NCBI RefSeq assembly: GCF_022524345.1
Contig: NZ_JAKWJU010000002.1
Location: forward strand, 3,882,501-3,946,500
Length of the DNA stretch: 64,000 bases
Reading direction: 5' to 3'
Origin: Streptomyces marispadix
Lineage (GTDB): Bacteria; Actinomycetota; Actinomycetes; Streptomycetales; Streptomycetaceae
Shown here: piece after piece, positions 44,129 to 53,131 of the stretch
Position numbering within the stretch: the stretch's first letter is position 1
Layout of the letters: each line of letters begins with the position of its first letter
The notes under the pieces: generated by a model
The model's database searches: none
What the model was told of the DNA's origin: nothing
Seen by the model: only the letters and a program-made list of their open reading frames with translations
Made by a program: the position numbers and the translations under genes

Positions 44129-44400
44129 GCCCCGGGGGCCGGAGTCCGGCGGAGGGTGAGCCCGTGCGGCGCCGTTCGGAAGCGGCGCGTCCACCGGGTT
44201 CGCAAGCCCTGCCCCCACCGGGTTCGCGAGCCCAGCGCCCTCCGGCTCCCCGTCGCTGCGGGCCTCGCGAGGGGCCCGGCCCCCGTAGAACCGGCGGCGG
44301 GCGCAAGTACGGACGGCCCGTACGACCTCGGACGGCCCGTGCGCAAGGGGCACAAGGGGGGCGTGGAAGATCGGCCACGGGTTCATGCGAAACTTTTCAC

Positions 44401-45006
44401 ATGAGTCAGACCCGCCCCCTCCGATACCGCCCCGCACTGCTGCTCGCGATGCTCGCGGCCGGTGCGTCGGTGCTGACCGGGTGCGGCGGCGAGGGTGACG
44501 CCGGATCGTCGTCGGGGGACACGAAGTTCGTCGAGGGCACCGGGAAGATCACCGAGGTGAAGCGCGGCGAGCGGCAGCAGGCTCCGGACATTTCGGGCAA
44601 AGGCGTCGACGGCAAGCGGCTTGAACTCTCCGACTACAAGGGCAAGATCGTCGTCCTGAACGTCTGGGGCTCGTGGTGCGCGCCCTGCCGCGCCGAGGCA
44701 CCGAATCTCGCCGAGGTCGCCAAGGACACCGAGGACGAGGGCGTCCGATTCGTCGGGATCAACACCCGTGATCTCGACCGTGCCAACGCCAAGGCGTTCG
44801 AGCGCAACTTCGGCATCGAGTACCCGAGCTTCTACGACCCCAGCGGGAAGCTCATCCTCCGCTTCCCGAAGGGCAGCCTGTCCCCGCAGGCCATCCCCTC
44901 CACGCTCATCCTCGACCGCGACGGGAAGATCGCCGTACGGGCGCTGAAGGAACTCGGCGAGAAGGAACTGCGCCATGCGCTGGACCCGTTGACGGCGGAG
45001 AAGTGA
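44401..45006 (+). CDS. resA: ResA/TlpA-like thioredoxin lipoprotein
   Basis: A 201-residue membrane-anchored extracytoplasmic thioredoxin. The lipobox is SVLTGC (Cys28). The thioredoxin fold has the active site VLNVWGSWCAPCRAEAPNL (Cys93, Cys96) and the cis-Pro region SLSPQAIPSTLILDRDG. It reduces the CXXCH cysteines of apocytochrome c for heme attachment in System II. ATG 44401 heads the resA-ccdA-resB-ccsB operon and follows a 272-bp gap with a duplicated CCACCGGGTTCGC stretch (44191-44228). Confidence 0.92.
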   Translation: MSQTRPLRYRPALLLAMLAAGASVLTGCGGEGDAGSSSGDTKFVEGTGKITEVKRGERQQAPDISGKGVDGKRLELSDYKGKIVVLNVWGSWCAPCRAEAPNLAEVAKDTEDEGVRFVGINTRDLDRANAKAFERNFGIEYPSFYDPSGKLILRFPKGSLSPQAIPSTLILDRDGKIAVRALKELGEKELRHALDPLTAEK

Positions 45007-45013
45007 CCACGGC

Positions 45014-45853
45014 ATGAGCGTGCTCGCCGGCGTCACCGCCACCGCCACCGCTGTCACCGCAGCGGCCTCCGCGTCAGGTCCCGCCCTCGCGGCGGCCCCC
45101 TCGGAGGTCAACCACACGGTCCTCAGCGGCGCCCTGCTGCTGGCCGTGCCCGTGGCCGTGCTCGGCGGCCTCGTCTCCTTCTTCTCCCCCTGCGTACTGC
45201 CCCTGGTGCCCGGCTATCTCAGCTATGTCACCGGCGTCAGCGGTACGGATCTCGCACAGGCCAGGCGCGGCCGGATGTTCCTGGGCGCGGGCCTGTTCGT
45301 GCTGGGCTTCACCGCGGTGTTCGTCTCCGGCGGCGCCCTCTTCGGGGGCTTCGGCGCGACGCTCCAGGAGCACCGGGCGATCATCTCCAAGGTGCTGGGC
45401 GCGCTGACGATCCTGCTGGGGCTGGCGTTCATGGGCGCGCTCGGGCCGCTGTCCCGTCTCACCTCCCGCGAACTGCGCATCCAGCGGCGGCCGTCGGTGG
45501 GGCTGGCGGGAGCGCCCATGCTGGGCGTGCTGTTCGGCATCGGCTGGACACCGTGCATCGGGCCGACCCTGGCGGCAGTGCAGACCCTGGCGTTCAGCGA
45601 GGCCAGCGCCGGGCGCGGTGCGCTGCTGACCGTGGCGTACTGCCTCGGGCTCGGTGTCCCGTTCGTCGTCGCCGCCGTGGCCTTCCGGCGCACGCTGGGC
45701 GCCTTCGGCTGGGTGAAGCGGCACTATGCGTGGGTGATGCGGATCGGCGGCCTGATGCTCGTCGCCGTCGGCGTCCTCCTCGTCACCGGAGTCTGGGACC
45801 GGATCGTCTACGACCTCCAAGTCTGGTCGTCCGACTACACCGTGGGAATCTGA
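45014..45853 (+). CDS. ccdA: Cytochrome c biogenesis thiol-disulfide transporter CcdA
   Basis: A 279-residue polytopic membrane protein with six core segments after an N-terminal Ala-rich hydrophobic stretch. It carries the two redox cysteines in FFSPCVLPLVPGYLSYVTG and GIGWTPCIGPTLAAV. It passes electrons from cytoplasmic thioredoxin to ResA. It starts 7 bp after resA and its stop (TGA) shares a base with the resB ATG. Confidence 0.93.
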   Translation: MSVLAGVTATATAVTAAASASGPALAAAPSEVNHTVLSGALLLAVPVAVLGGLVSFFSPCVLPLVPGYLSYVTGVSGTDLAQARRGRMFLGAGLFVLGFTAVFVSGGALFGGFGATLQEHRAIISKVLGALTILLGLAFMGALGPLSRLTSRELRIQRRPSVGLAGAPMLGVLFGIGWTPCIGPTLAAVQTLAFSEASAGRGALLTVAYCLGLGVPFVVAAVAFRRTLGAFGWVKRHYAWVMRIGGLMLVAVGVLLVTGVWDRIVYDLQVWSSDYTVGI

Positions 45854-47820
45854 TGCGTACGACGGACACCGAGACCGGCGCGGGTACGGGCGCGGACCCG
45901 AAAGCGGCGGACCCGAAAGCGGATGCCGCCGCCCCGGACAACGCCGCCGACAGTGCGTCCCCCGACAGCGCCCCGGCCGACGCCGCTTCGGACGAGGCGC
46001 GGCTGACGCGCGAGGCCGAGTCGCAGCTCTCGTCGCTCTCCACCGCACCCGGCGAGGAGAGGCTCAACGTCCCCTCCATCGGCCTCGTCGGCTGGCTCCG
46101 CTGGTTCTGGCGCCAGCTCACGTCGATGCGCGTCGCGCTGATCCTGCTCTTCCTGCTCTCCCTCGCGGCGATCCCCGGCTCGGTCGTCCCGCAGAAGGCC
46201 GTCGACAGCGTCAAGGTCGAGGAGTTCCAGAAGAAGCACGACGTACTCTCGCCCGTCTACGAGAAGTTGCAGCTCTTCGACGTCTACACGTCGGTGTGGT
46301 TCTCGGCGATCTACATCCTGCTCTTCGTCTCGCTGGCGGGTTGCATCGTGCCGCGCACCTGGCAGTTCGTCGGCCAGTTGCGCAGCAGGCCGCCCCGTGC
46401 GCCGCGACGCCTGGAGCGTATGCCCGCGTATACGACCTGGCGTACCGAGACGGACCCGGACGAGGTGCTCGGCCGCGCGGGACGACTGCTGGGCAGGCGC
46501 CGCTTCCGCGTCGACCGCGAGGGCGACGCGGTGGCCTCCGAGAAGGGCTATCTGCGCGAGGCGGGCAATCTGCTCTTCCACATCGCGCTGATCGTGCTGC
46601 TGCTGGCCTTCGCCGCCGGGCAGTTGTGGAAGTCCGACGGCGGCAAGCTGATCATCAAGGGCGACGGCTTCTCCAACACCCTCACCCAGTACGACGACTT
46701 CAAGTCCGGTTCGCTCTTCGACCCGGACGACCTGGACTCCTTCGGCTTCAGCCTCCGGGACTTCCACGCCAGCTACGAGGAGTCCGGACCGCAGAAGGGC
46801 ACCGCACGCGACTTCCGCGCCGGCGTCTCGTACTGGCAGGGCCCGGGAGGCAAGGAGAAGCAGGGGTCGATCGAGGTCAACCACCCGCTGGAGGTGGGCG
46901 ATTCCAAGGTCTTCCTCAACGGCAACGGCTATGCGCCCGTCATCTCCGTCAAGGACGGCAAGGGCCGCACCGCCTATCGGGGCCCCGTCGCCTTCCTCCC
47001 GCAGGACGGCAACCTCACCTCGTCCGGCGTGCTGAAGGTCACCGACTACCGCGACGCGAAGGGCCGCAAGGACCAACTGGGCTTCCAGGGCTTCTTCGTG
47101 CCGACCTTCGGCGGCTCGGGCGCGGGCACGATGTTCTCGCAGTCCCCCTCCCTGAAGTACCCGGTCCTCTTCCTCACCGCCTACCACGGCGACCTCGGCC
47201 TCGACTACGGCGCCGCGCAGAGCGTGTACCAGCTCGACACCAAGCGCATGAAGCAGTTCAAGAAGGACGACGGAAGCCCGCTGGCGAAGAAGATCCTTCC
47301 CGGCGAGACGATGGAACTGCCGGACGGCGGCGGTGAGTTGAAGTTCGAGGGCGTACGGCAGTGGGCGCAGTTCCAGATCGTGCACCAGGTCGGGGAGGGC
47401 TGGGCTCTCGGCGGCGCGCTGGCGGCGATCGGCGGGCTCGCCGGGTCGCTGTTCATCCAGCGGCGCCGCGTGTGGGTGCGCGCGGTCGCCGGGCCCGACG
47501 GGCTGACCGTCGTGGAGATGGCCGGGCTGGGGCGCAGCGAGTCGGCCAGACTCCCCGAGGAACTGGGCGACTTGGCGTATGCGCTCCAGGACGGGGCACC
47601 GCCCGCGGAGGACGCCGACCAGCAGGACGCTCACCAGGACGACGCCGATCGACCGCCGCCCGCCGACGCCGCAGACGCGGACTCAAAGGCCGACGCCGCA
47701 GACGCGGACGCAAAGGCCGACGCCGCAGACGCGGACGCACACTCCGACGCACACGCCGACGAGCCAGCCGACAACGACGAGGAGAGCGCCGAGACCTCGC
47801 CGCGAGGAGAACGCCAGTGA
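45853..47820 (+). CDS. resB: Cytochrome c biogenesis protein ResB (Ccs1)
   Basis: A 655-residue System II heme-handling component. An acidic Ala/Asp-rich N-terminal extension of about 70 residues comes first. Membrane segments are at LILLFLLSLAAIPGSVVPQK, IYILLFVSLAGCIVP and NLLFHIALIVLLLAFAAGQL, with a large extracytoplasmic domain (about 250-520) and a final segment before FIQRRRVWVRAV. The cytoplasmic tail is acidic with three 27-bp-encoded copies of ADAADADxKADAA type. It works with CcsB to export heme and attach it to apocytochromes. It overlaps ccdA and ccsB. Confidence 0.93.
   Translation: MRTTDTETGAGTGADPKAADPKADAAAPDNAADSASPDSAPADAASDEARLTREAESQLSSLSTAPGEERLNVPSIGLVGWLRWFWRQLTSMRVALILLFLLSLAAIPGSVVPQKAVDSVKVEEFQKKHDVLSPVYEKLQLFDVYTSVWFSAIYILLFVSLAGCIVPRTWQFVGQLRSRPPRAPRRLERMPAYTTWRTETDPDEVLGRAGRLLGRRRFRVDREGDAVASEKGYLREAGNLLFHIALIVLLLAFAAGQLWKSDGGKLIIKGDGFSNTLTQYDDFKSGSLFDPDDLDSFGFSLRDFHASYEESGPQKGTARDFRAGVSYWQGPGGKEKQGSIEVNHPLEVGDSKVFLNGNGYAPVISVKDGKGRTAYRGPVAFLPQDGNLTSSGVLKVTDYRDAKGRKDQLGFQGFFVPTFGGSGAGTMFSQSPSLKYPVLFLTAYHGDLGLDYGAAQSVYQLDTKRMKQFKKDDGSPLAKKILPGETMELPDGGGELKFEGVRQWAQFQIVHQVGEGWALGGALAAIGGLAGSLFIQRRRVWVRAVAGPDGLTVVEMAGLGRSESARLPEELGDLAYALQDGAPPAEDADQQDAHQDDADRPPPADAADADSKADAADADAKADAADADAHSDAHADEPADNDEESAETSPRGERQ
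47662..47742 (+). repeat. Three 27-bp tandem repeats in resB
   Basis: Units at 47662-47688, 47689-47715 and 47716-47742 are nearly identical and keep the frame. They encode ADAADADSK, ADAADADAK and ADAADADAH in the cytoplasmic tail. Confidence 0.9.
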
Positions 47821-48992
47821 ACATCGCCGCCGCCGGAACGAACGAGAATCTCGCCGAGATCAGCAACTATCTGATCTATTCGGCCATGGCCGTCTACACC
47901 CTGGCCTTCTTCGCGCACGTCGCCGAGTGGGTCTTCGGCAGCCGCAGCAAGGTCGCCCGCACGGCCGCCGCGCTGAGCCCGAAGGGCGAGCGGGACGAGC
48001 AGCCCGCCGCCTCCGCGCAGACCGAGTCGGTGAAGACGTCGTCCGCGAAGACGTCGTCCGCCGAGGCCGCGAACGCCAAGTCCGGCGCCGGGGCCGCCAC
48101 TTCGGGCGGGGCCACGTCCGTACTGGAACGCCCCCGCCCCCGCGTCGTCGTCCGCTCCTCGGCAGGGCGCCGCGGCGAACTGCCCGACGGGCCCGGCGCC
48201 GCCGCCGGTGACGAACAGGGCGACCTCTACGGCCGGATCGCGGTCTCCCTCACCACGCTCGCGTTCCTGCTGCACGTCGCCGGGGTGCTCGCACGCTCGC
48301 TGTCGGTGCAGCGCGCCCCCTGGGGCAACATGTACGAGTTCTCGACGGCGCTCTCGATGGTCGCCGTCGGCGCATACCTCGGGTTCCTCGTCGCGAAGAA
48401 GAACGTCCGCTGGATCGGACTGCCGCTGGTCACATCGGTGCTGCTCGACCTCGGCCTCGCGGTGACGGTGCTCTACACCGAGAGCGACCAGCTCGTGCCC
48501 GCCCTGCACTCGTACTGGCTCTGGATCCACGTCTCGCTGGCGATCACCTGCGGCGCGCTGTTCTATCTGGGCTTCGTCTCGACGGCGCTCTACCTCTTCC
48601 GCGACCGCTACGAGACCAAGCTGCTGGCCGGCGGCACACCCGGCGGCTTCGCCACCTCGGTGCTGGAGCGTCTGCCGTCGTCCGCGTCGCTGGACAAGTT
48701 CGCGTACCGCATCAACGCGGCCGTGTTCCCCTTCTGGACCTTCACCATCGTCGCGGGCGCCATCTGGGCCGGTGACGCCTGGGGCCGCTACTGGGGCTGG
48801 GACCCCAAGGAGGTCTGGTCGTTCATCACCTGGGTCGCCTACGCCTGCTATCTGCACGCACGCGCGACCGCCGGCTGGAAGGGCCGCAAGGCCGCCTATC
48901 TGGCGCTGCTCGCCTTCGCGTGCTTCCTGTTCAACTACTACGGGGTCAACATCTTCTTCAACGGCAAGCACTCGTACGCGGGCGTCGGCTGA
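47817..48992 (+). CDS. ccsB: Cytochrome c biogenesis protein CcsB (ResC/CcsA-like)
   Basis: A 391-residue heme exporter/ligase subunit. The heme-binding WWD motif is AGDAWGRYWGWDPKEVWSFI. Conserved flanking histidines are seen at LLHVAGVLARSLSVQRAPWG and WLWIHVSLAITCGALFYLG. About eight membrane segments are present. An Ala/Lys/Ser-rich linker (about 60-110, with KTSSAKTSSA) lies between the first and second segments. GTG 47817 overlaps the resB stop and has GAGGAGAA upstream. It is the last gene of the operon. Confidence 0.94.
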   Translation: MNIAAAGTNENLAEISNYLIYSAMAVYTLAFFAHVAEWVFGSRSKVARTAAALSPKGERDEQPAASAQTESVKTSSAKTSSAEAANAKSGAGAATSGGATSVLERPRPRVVVRSSAGRRGELPDGPGAAAGDEQGDLYGRIAVSLTTLAFLLHVAGVLARSLSVQRAPWGNMYEFSTALSMVAVGAYLGFLVAKKNVRWIGLPLVTSVLLDLGLAVTVLYTESDQLVPALHSYWLWIHVSLAITCGALFYLGFVSTALYLFRDRYETKLLAGGTPGGFATSVLERLPSSASLDKFAYRINAAVFPFWTFTIVAGAIWAGDAWGRYWGWDPKEVWSFITWVAYACYLHARATAGWKGRKAAYLALLAFACFLFNYYGVNIFFNGKHSYAGVG

Positions 48993-49046
48993 GGCCCGAG
49001 CAACGGCACGGGCCCGGGTATCGGCACGGGCCCGAGTATCGGCACG
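48993..49046. repeat. Three 18-bp tandem repeats after ccsB
   Basis: Three copies of GGCCCGAGTATCGGCACG (first copy CAACG in place of TATCG) begin directly at the ccsB stop, in the convergent gap with the PLDc_N gene. They contain GGCCCG but no hairpin with a T run. Confidence 0.8.
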
Positions 49047-49092
49047 CCACGCGGTGAGGCCTCCGCTTCGGGCCGCGCTGAGCCGTCAGCGC

Positions 49093-49626
49093 TCAGCCCT
49101 TCGGGGGCTTCTCGTCCGAGCCGCCCCCGCCGTCGTCCCGCCGCCTCGACTCCTCCTCGCGGCGGCGCAGTTCGGCCTCCTGCGGCTCGGCACCGGGACG
49201 CGGCGGTTCCTTCCCGTCCTTGTCGGCCTGAGGCTCGCCGCCCCTCTCGCCGCCGTCCGAAAGGGGGGCGTCAGCGGCGCGCGGTCCGCTGCCGCGCGGC
49301 CCCTGCTCGTCGACCGTGTCCTCGTCGACCGCTGAATCGCGGGGCGGCACACCGTCCTTGAGGGACTTCAGAAACTCCGGGTTGTCGTCCGGCGCGACCC
49401 AGCGGCGCTCGTCGGGACGCGTCGCACCGTAAGGCGCGTTCCTGCGCGGCCGTCCGACGGCGAACCAGGCGACGGGCCCCAGCAGCACCTGCCCGAAGAG
49501 CAGGATGATGATGACCCAGACCACCTTGGGAAGCTTCCGCACTTCCTGCTCGGGGGTGTTGAGGCAGTCGATGAAGGCGTAGATCCACACCGCCAGGACG
49601 AGAAGGAACGGCAGATACCTGAGCAT
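49093..49626 (-). CDS. PLDc_N-domain membrane protein
   Basis: A 177-residue protein. Two membrane segments (YLPFLLVLAVWIYAFIDCLN, VVWVIIILLFGQVLLGPVAW) form the phospholipase D N-terminal-like domain with the linking TPEQEVRKLPK. The rest is a charged, disordered tail rich in Arg, Glu and Gly. There is no PLD catalytic HKD motif, so it is not a phospholipase. The function is unknown. Confidence 0.88.
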   Translation of the reverse strand: MLRYLPFLLVLAVWIYAFIDCLNTPEQEVRKLPKVVWVIIILLFGQVLLGPVAWFAVGRPRRNAPYGATRPDERRWVAPDDNPEFLKSLKDGVPPRDSAVDEDTVDEQGPRGSGPRAADAPLSDGGERGGEPQADKDGKEPPRPGAEPQEAELRRREEESRRRDDGGGGSDEKPPKG

Positions 49627-49868
49627 GTGGGACGCCCCCTAGGCGAGCTGGCTCGGCACGGCGGGCCGGAAGTGCGGTTGGTGCGGTTCGTGTTGCCGGT
49701 GGTGTTGCTGGTGCTGCTCTTGCAGGTGTCGCGCGTGTCGTGCTTGCGCTGTCACGGCCGTACGTACCGCGGTCTCCCGCCGTACGTACGTATGCCAGCG
49801 TAACGGTGCGCGGAAGGCCCCGGGGGCGGCCCGGCAACTGCGGAAGCCCATGCCGGATACTGGGGCGC

Positions 49869-51320
49869 ATGGCATACGACGATCTCCGCTCGCTGCTGCG
49901 GGCGCTGGAGCGCGACCGGGACCTGAAGCGGATCAAGGCGGAGGTGGATCCGTATCTGGAGGTCGGGGAGATCGTCGACCGGGTGCAGAAGTCCGGCGGC
50001 CCCGCGCTGCTGTTCGAGAACGTGAAGGGCTCGGACCTGCCCCTCGCGATGAACGTCTTCGGCACCGACCGGCGTCTGCTGAAGGCACTCGGCCTGGAGT
50101 CGTACGACGAGATCAGCGAGAAGATCGGCGGTCTGCTGAAGCCCGAACTGCCGCAGGGCTTCGTGGGGATGAGGGAGGCGTTCGGCAAGCTCGGCGCGAT
50201 GACGCACGTGCCGCCGAAGAAGGTGAAGGACGCCCCCGTGCAGGAAGTCGTGCTGCACGGCGACGACGTCGATCTGGAGAGCCTGCCCGCGCTGTTCACC
50301 TGGCCCGAGGACGGCGGCTCCTTCTTCAACCTCGGCCTGACGCATACGAAGCACCCCGAGACCGGCGTACGCAACCTCGGCCTCTACCGGCTCCAGCGGC
50401 ACGACCGGCGCACCATCGGCATGCACTGGCAGATCCACAAGGACAGCCGCAACCACTACCAGGTCGCCGCAAGGCGCGGGGAGAAGCTGCCCGTCGCCAT
50501 CGCCTTCGGCTGCCCGCCCGCTGTGACATACGCCTCGACGGCGCCGCTGCCCGGCGACATCGACGAATATCTCTTCGCGGGCTTCACCCAGGGCAAGCGC
50601 GTGGAGATGACCGACTGCAAGACCGTGCCGCTCCAGGTGCCCGCGAACGCCGAGGTGGTCCTGGAGGGCTGGCTGGAGCCCGGAAAGACGCTGCCCGAGG
50701 GCCCGTTCGGCGACCACACCGGCTTCTACACGCCGCAGGAGGACTTCCCGGCGCTGACGATCGACTGCGTGACGATGCGCAGGCGCCCCGTCTTCCAGTC
50801 GATCGTGGTGGGCAGGCCGCCCACGGAGGACGGGCCGCTGGGCCGGGCCACCGAGCGCTTCTTCCTGCCGCTGCTGAAGATCATCGTCCCGGACATCGTG
50901 GACTACCACCTCCCGGAGGCGGGCGGCTTCCACAACTGCATGATCGTCTCGATCGAGAAGAAGTACCCCAAGCACGCACAGAAGGTCATGCACGCCATCT
51001 GGGGCGCGCACATGCTCTCGCTGGAGAAGCTGATCGTCGTCGTCGACGCCGAGTGCGACGTACGCGATCTGCACGAGGTGGCGTGGCGTGCCCTCGGCAA
51101 CGTCGACTACTCACGCGATCTGACCGTCGTCGAAGGCCCCGTCGACCATCTCGACCACGCCTCGTACCAGCAGTTCTGGGGAGGCAAGGCCGGAGTCGAC
51201 GCCACCGCGAAACTGCCCGAGGAGGGCTATACCCGCGACGCCGGCTGGCCCGCCACGATCGAGTCCGACCCCGATGTCGCACGACTGGTCACGGAGCGGT
51301 GGAAGGAGTACGGGCTGTGA
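49869..51320 (+). CDS. mqnL: UbiD-family menaquinone biosynthesis decarboxylase
   Basis: A 483-residue prenylated-FMN-dependent decarboxylase of the UbiD family; in Streptomyces this member serves the futalosine menaquinone pathway. Signatures: MAYDDLRSLLRALERDRDL, NLGLYRLQRHDRRTIGMHWQ, the active-site loop EGPFGDHTGFYTPQEDFPAL (Glu-Arg-Glu network region) and GGFHNCMIVSIEKKYPKHAQ. ATG 49869 has no ribosome binding site but a -10 like GATACT ends seven bases upstream, suggesting leaderless mRNA. It is coupled to mqnP (GTGA overlap). Its cofactor would be made by the UbiX homologue at 54663. Confidence 0.92.
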   Translation: MAYDDLRSLLRALERDRDLKRIKAEVDPYLEVGEIVDRVQKSGGPALLFENVKGSDLPLAMNVFGTDRRLLKALGLESYDEISEKIGGLLKPELPQGFVGMREAFGKLGAMTHVPPKKVKDAPVQEVVLHGDDVDLESLPALFTWPEDGGSFFNLGLTHTKHPETGVRNLGLYRLQRHDRRTIGMHWQIHKDSRNHYQVAARRGEKLPVAIAFGCPPAVTYASTAPLPGDIDEYLFAGFTQGKRVEMTDCKTVPLQVPANAEVVLEGWLEPGKTLPEGPFGDHTGFYTPQEDFPALTIDCVTMRRRPVFQSIVVGRPPTEDGPLGRATERFFLPLLKIIVPDIVDYHLPEAGGFHNCMIVSIEKKYPKHAQKVMHAIWGAHMLSLEKLIVVVDAECDVRDLHEVAWRALGNVDYSRDLTVVEGPVDHLDHASYQQFWGGKAGVDATAKLPEEGYTRDAGWPATIESDPDVARLVTERWKEYGL

Positions 51321-52243
51321 GCGGGGACGCGGCGACCGGCGAGGGCGCGCAGACCGGACTGCCCGGAAGTCCGGGCGCGGTACGGGCGTTCCTGCGCGTG
51401 GTGATGATCGAACACTCCGTCTTCGCGCTGCCGTTCGCCTACATCGCGGCGCTCACCGCGATGTTCCTCGGCTCAGGCGCCGTCCAGTGGCGTGAGCTGC
51501 TGCTCGTCACCGTCGCCATGGTCGGGATGCGTACCTTCGCGATGGCCGCGAACCGGGTCATCGACCGCGAGATCGACGCCCGCAATCCGCGCACCGCCGG
51601 GCGCGAACTCGTCACCGGCGCGCTCTCCGTGCGGTCCGCCTGGACGGGCGCGCTGATCTCCGTCGCCGTCTTCCTCGGCGCCTGCGCGCTGCTCAACCCC
51701 CTGTGCCTGGCGCTCGCGCCAGTCGCCGCCGTGCCGATGGTGGTCTATCCGTACGGCAAACGCTTCACGGACTTCCCGCACGCCATCCTCGGTCTCGCGC
51801 AGGCCATCGGCCCGGTCGGCGCCTGGATCGCGGTGACGGGCGAGTGGTCGTGGGAGGCGGTGGTGCTGGGGCTCGCGGTGGGCGTGTGGATCGGGGGCTT
51901 CGACCTGATCTACGCGTGCCAGGACGTCGCGGCGGACCGTGCGCACGGGGTGCGTTCCGTACCGGCGCGCTTCGGCATCGCGCGGTCCCTGCACGGAGCG
52001 CGCGGAAGCCACGTCGTGACGGTGGCGCTGCTGCTGTGGTTCGGGCTGCTCACCGGTGCCGGGGTCTTCTACTGGCTGGGCCTGCTGATCGTCGCGGGCG
52101 CCTTCGTCTACGAGCACTCGATCGTGAAACCGGGGGACCTTTCGCGGCTCGACCGGGCCTTCTTCAAGGTCAACGGGTTCATCGGGATCGCGCTGTTCGT
52201 ATGTGCGCTGCTGGACCTCGGGGTGCGGGGGCTGAGCGTCTAG
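51317..52243 (+). CDS. mqnP: UbiA-family prenyltransferase, menaquinone pathway
   Basis: A 308-residue polytopic aromatic prenyltransferase. The first Asp-rich motif is AANRVIDREIDARNPRTAGR and the second is YACQDVAADRAHGVRSVP. About eight or nine membrane segments are predictable (for example ALISVAVFLGACALLNPLCL, FIGIALFVCALLDLGV). It attaches the polyprenyl side chain to the naphthoate-type intermediate. GTG 51317 lies in the mqnL stop. Confidence 0.92.
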   Translation: MSGDAATGEGAQTGLPGSPGAVRAFLRVVMIEHSVFALPFAYIAALTAMFLGSGAVQWRELLLVTVAMVGMRTFAMAANRVIDREIDARNPRTAGRELVTGALSVRSAWTGALISVAVFLGACALLNPLCLALAPVAAVPMVVYPYGKRFTDFPHAILGLAQAIGPVGAWIAVTGEWSWEAVVLGLAVGVWIGGFDLIYACQDVAADRAHGVRSVPARFGIARSLHGARGSHVVTVALLLWFGLLTGAGVFYWLGLLIVAGAFVYEHSIVKPGDLSRLDRAFFKVNGFIGIALFVCALLDLGVRGLSV

Positions 52244-52329
52244 CAGTACGGGCGGGACATCCGCGCGTCCGCAGCGGGCGGGACCGGGACGGCCGGGCCC
52301 CGGCGCTCGGTGTCGGACTCCGGACCCGT

Positions 52330-52962
52330 TCAGTGCCAGGCCGGTTTGGCGCCTCCGGCGCCGCGGGTCGTGGACGTCATGAACGCCGCCACGACGCCGC
52401 CGACCAGCCCGAACAGATGCCCCTGCCAGGACACCCCGCTCTCGGTGGGCAGCACGCCCCACAGGATCGATCCGTAGAGCACCGCGACGACGCCGCCGAG
52501 CGCCACGTCCGTGATGCGACGGTCGACGAAGCCGCGCACCAGCAGATAGCCGAAGAGCCCGAAGATCAGCCCGGACGCCCCCGCGGTGTTGCTGCCGTCG
52601 GGCGCGATCAGCCATACGCCCAGGCCGCTGACCACGATGATCGTGAAGGCGACGGCCAGAAAGCGCCCGGTGCCGCGCAGCGCCGCCAGGAAGCCGAGGA
52701 CGAGCAGCGGCACGGTGTTCGCGATCAGATGGCCGAAGCCGAAGTGCATGAACGCCGCCGGGACCACGTCGACCAGCTCGTCCTGCCGGCGCGGGACGAT
52801 GCCGAACGTGTCCAGCGAGTTGCCCGTCGCCTGGTCGATGCCCTCGAGCAGCCACAGCAGTGCCACCCAGAGCAGGATCAGCTTGGCCGCGGGCCAGGCG
52901 GTGCGCCGCGGAGCGCTGTCGCTGCTGGTGCTGTTGATACCGGACCCTGATCCGTACGCCAT
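52330..52962 (-). CDS. Rhomboid-family intramembrane serine protease
   Basis: A 210-residue membrane protein with six hydrophobic segments. The catalytic Ser is in NTAGASGLIFGLFGYLLVRG (GASG) and the catalytic His in WQGHLFGLVGGVVAAFM. HFGFGHLIANTVPLLVLG carries the conserved HxxxN. ATG 52962 has GGGGGAG directly upstream; the longer reading frame would include a non-conserved Arg/Gly-rich stretch. The substrate is unknown. Rhomboids can release membrane-tethered regulators. Confidence 0.9.
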   Translation of the reverse strand: MAYGSGSGINSTSSDSAPRRTAWPAAKLILLWVALLWLLEGIDQATGNSLDTFGIVPRRQDELVDVVPAAFMHFGFGHLIANTVPLLVLGFLAALRGTGRFLAVAFTIIVVSGLGVWLIAPDGSNTAGASGLIFGLFGYLLVRGFVDRRITDVALGGVVAVLYGSILWGVLPTESGVSWQGHLFGLVGGVVAAFMTSTTRGAGGAKPAWH

Positions 52963-53000
52963 CGAGTCTCCCCCTGAGAGACAGTGAGCGGAGCCGATGT

Positions 53001-53050
53001 GACCTCGTTGACCTCGTTGACCTCGACCTGGTGAACCTCGTGATCTCGCC
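53001..53050. repeat. 9-bp GACCTCGTT repeats
   Basis: GACCTCGTT is repeated twice exactly and then in degenerate form (GACCTCGACCTGGTGAACCTCGTG) upstream of the rhomboid gene, close to its likely promoter. Confidence 0.6.
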
Positions 53051-53131
53051 GAAGCTCGTGAACACCCTGAAAACGTGGCAGACCGCGTGTGGAGTTCCGC
53101 GTCAGGGAACTCCACACGTCCAAGGATGGCG

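Noticed and set aside
45553..45852. 100-codon upstream extension of resB inside ccdA
   Set aside because: It is antiphase to ccdA coding sequence. The TGATG junction gives a natural ResB start at 45853.
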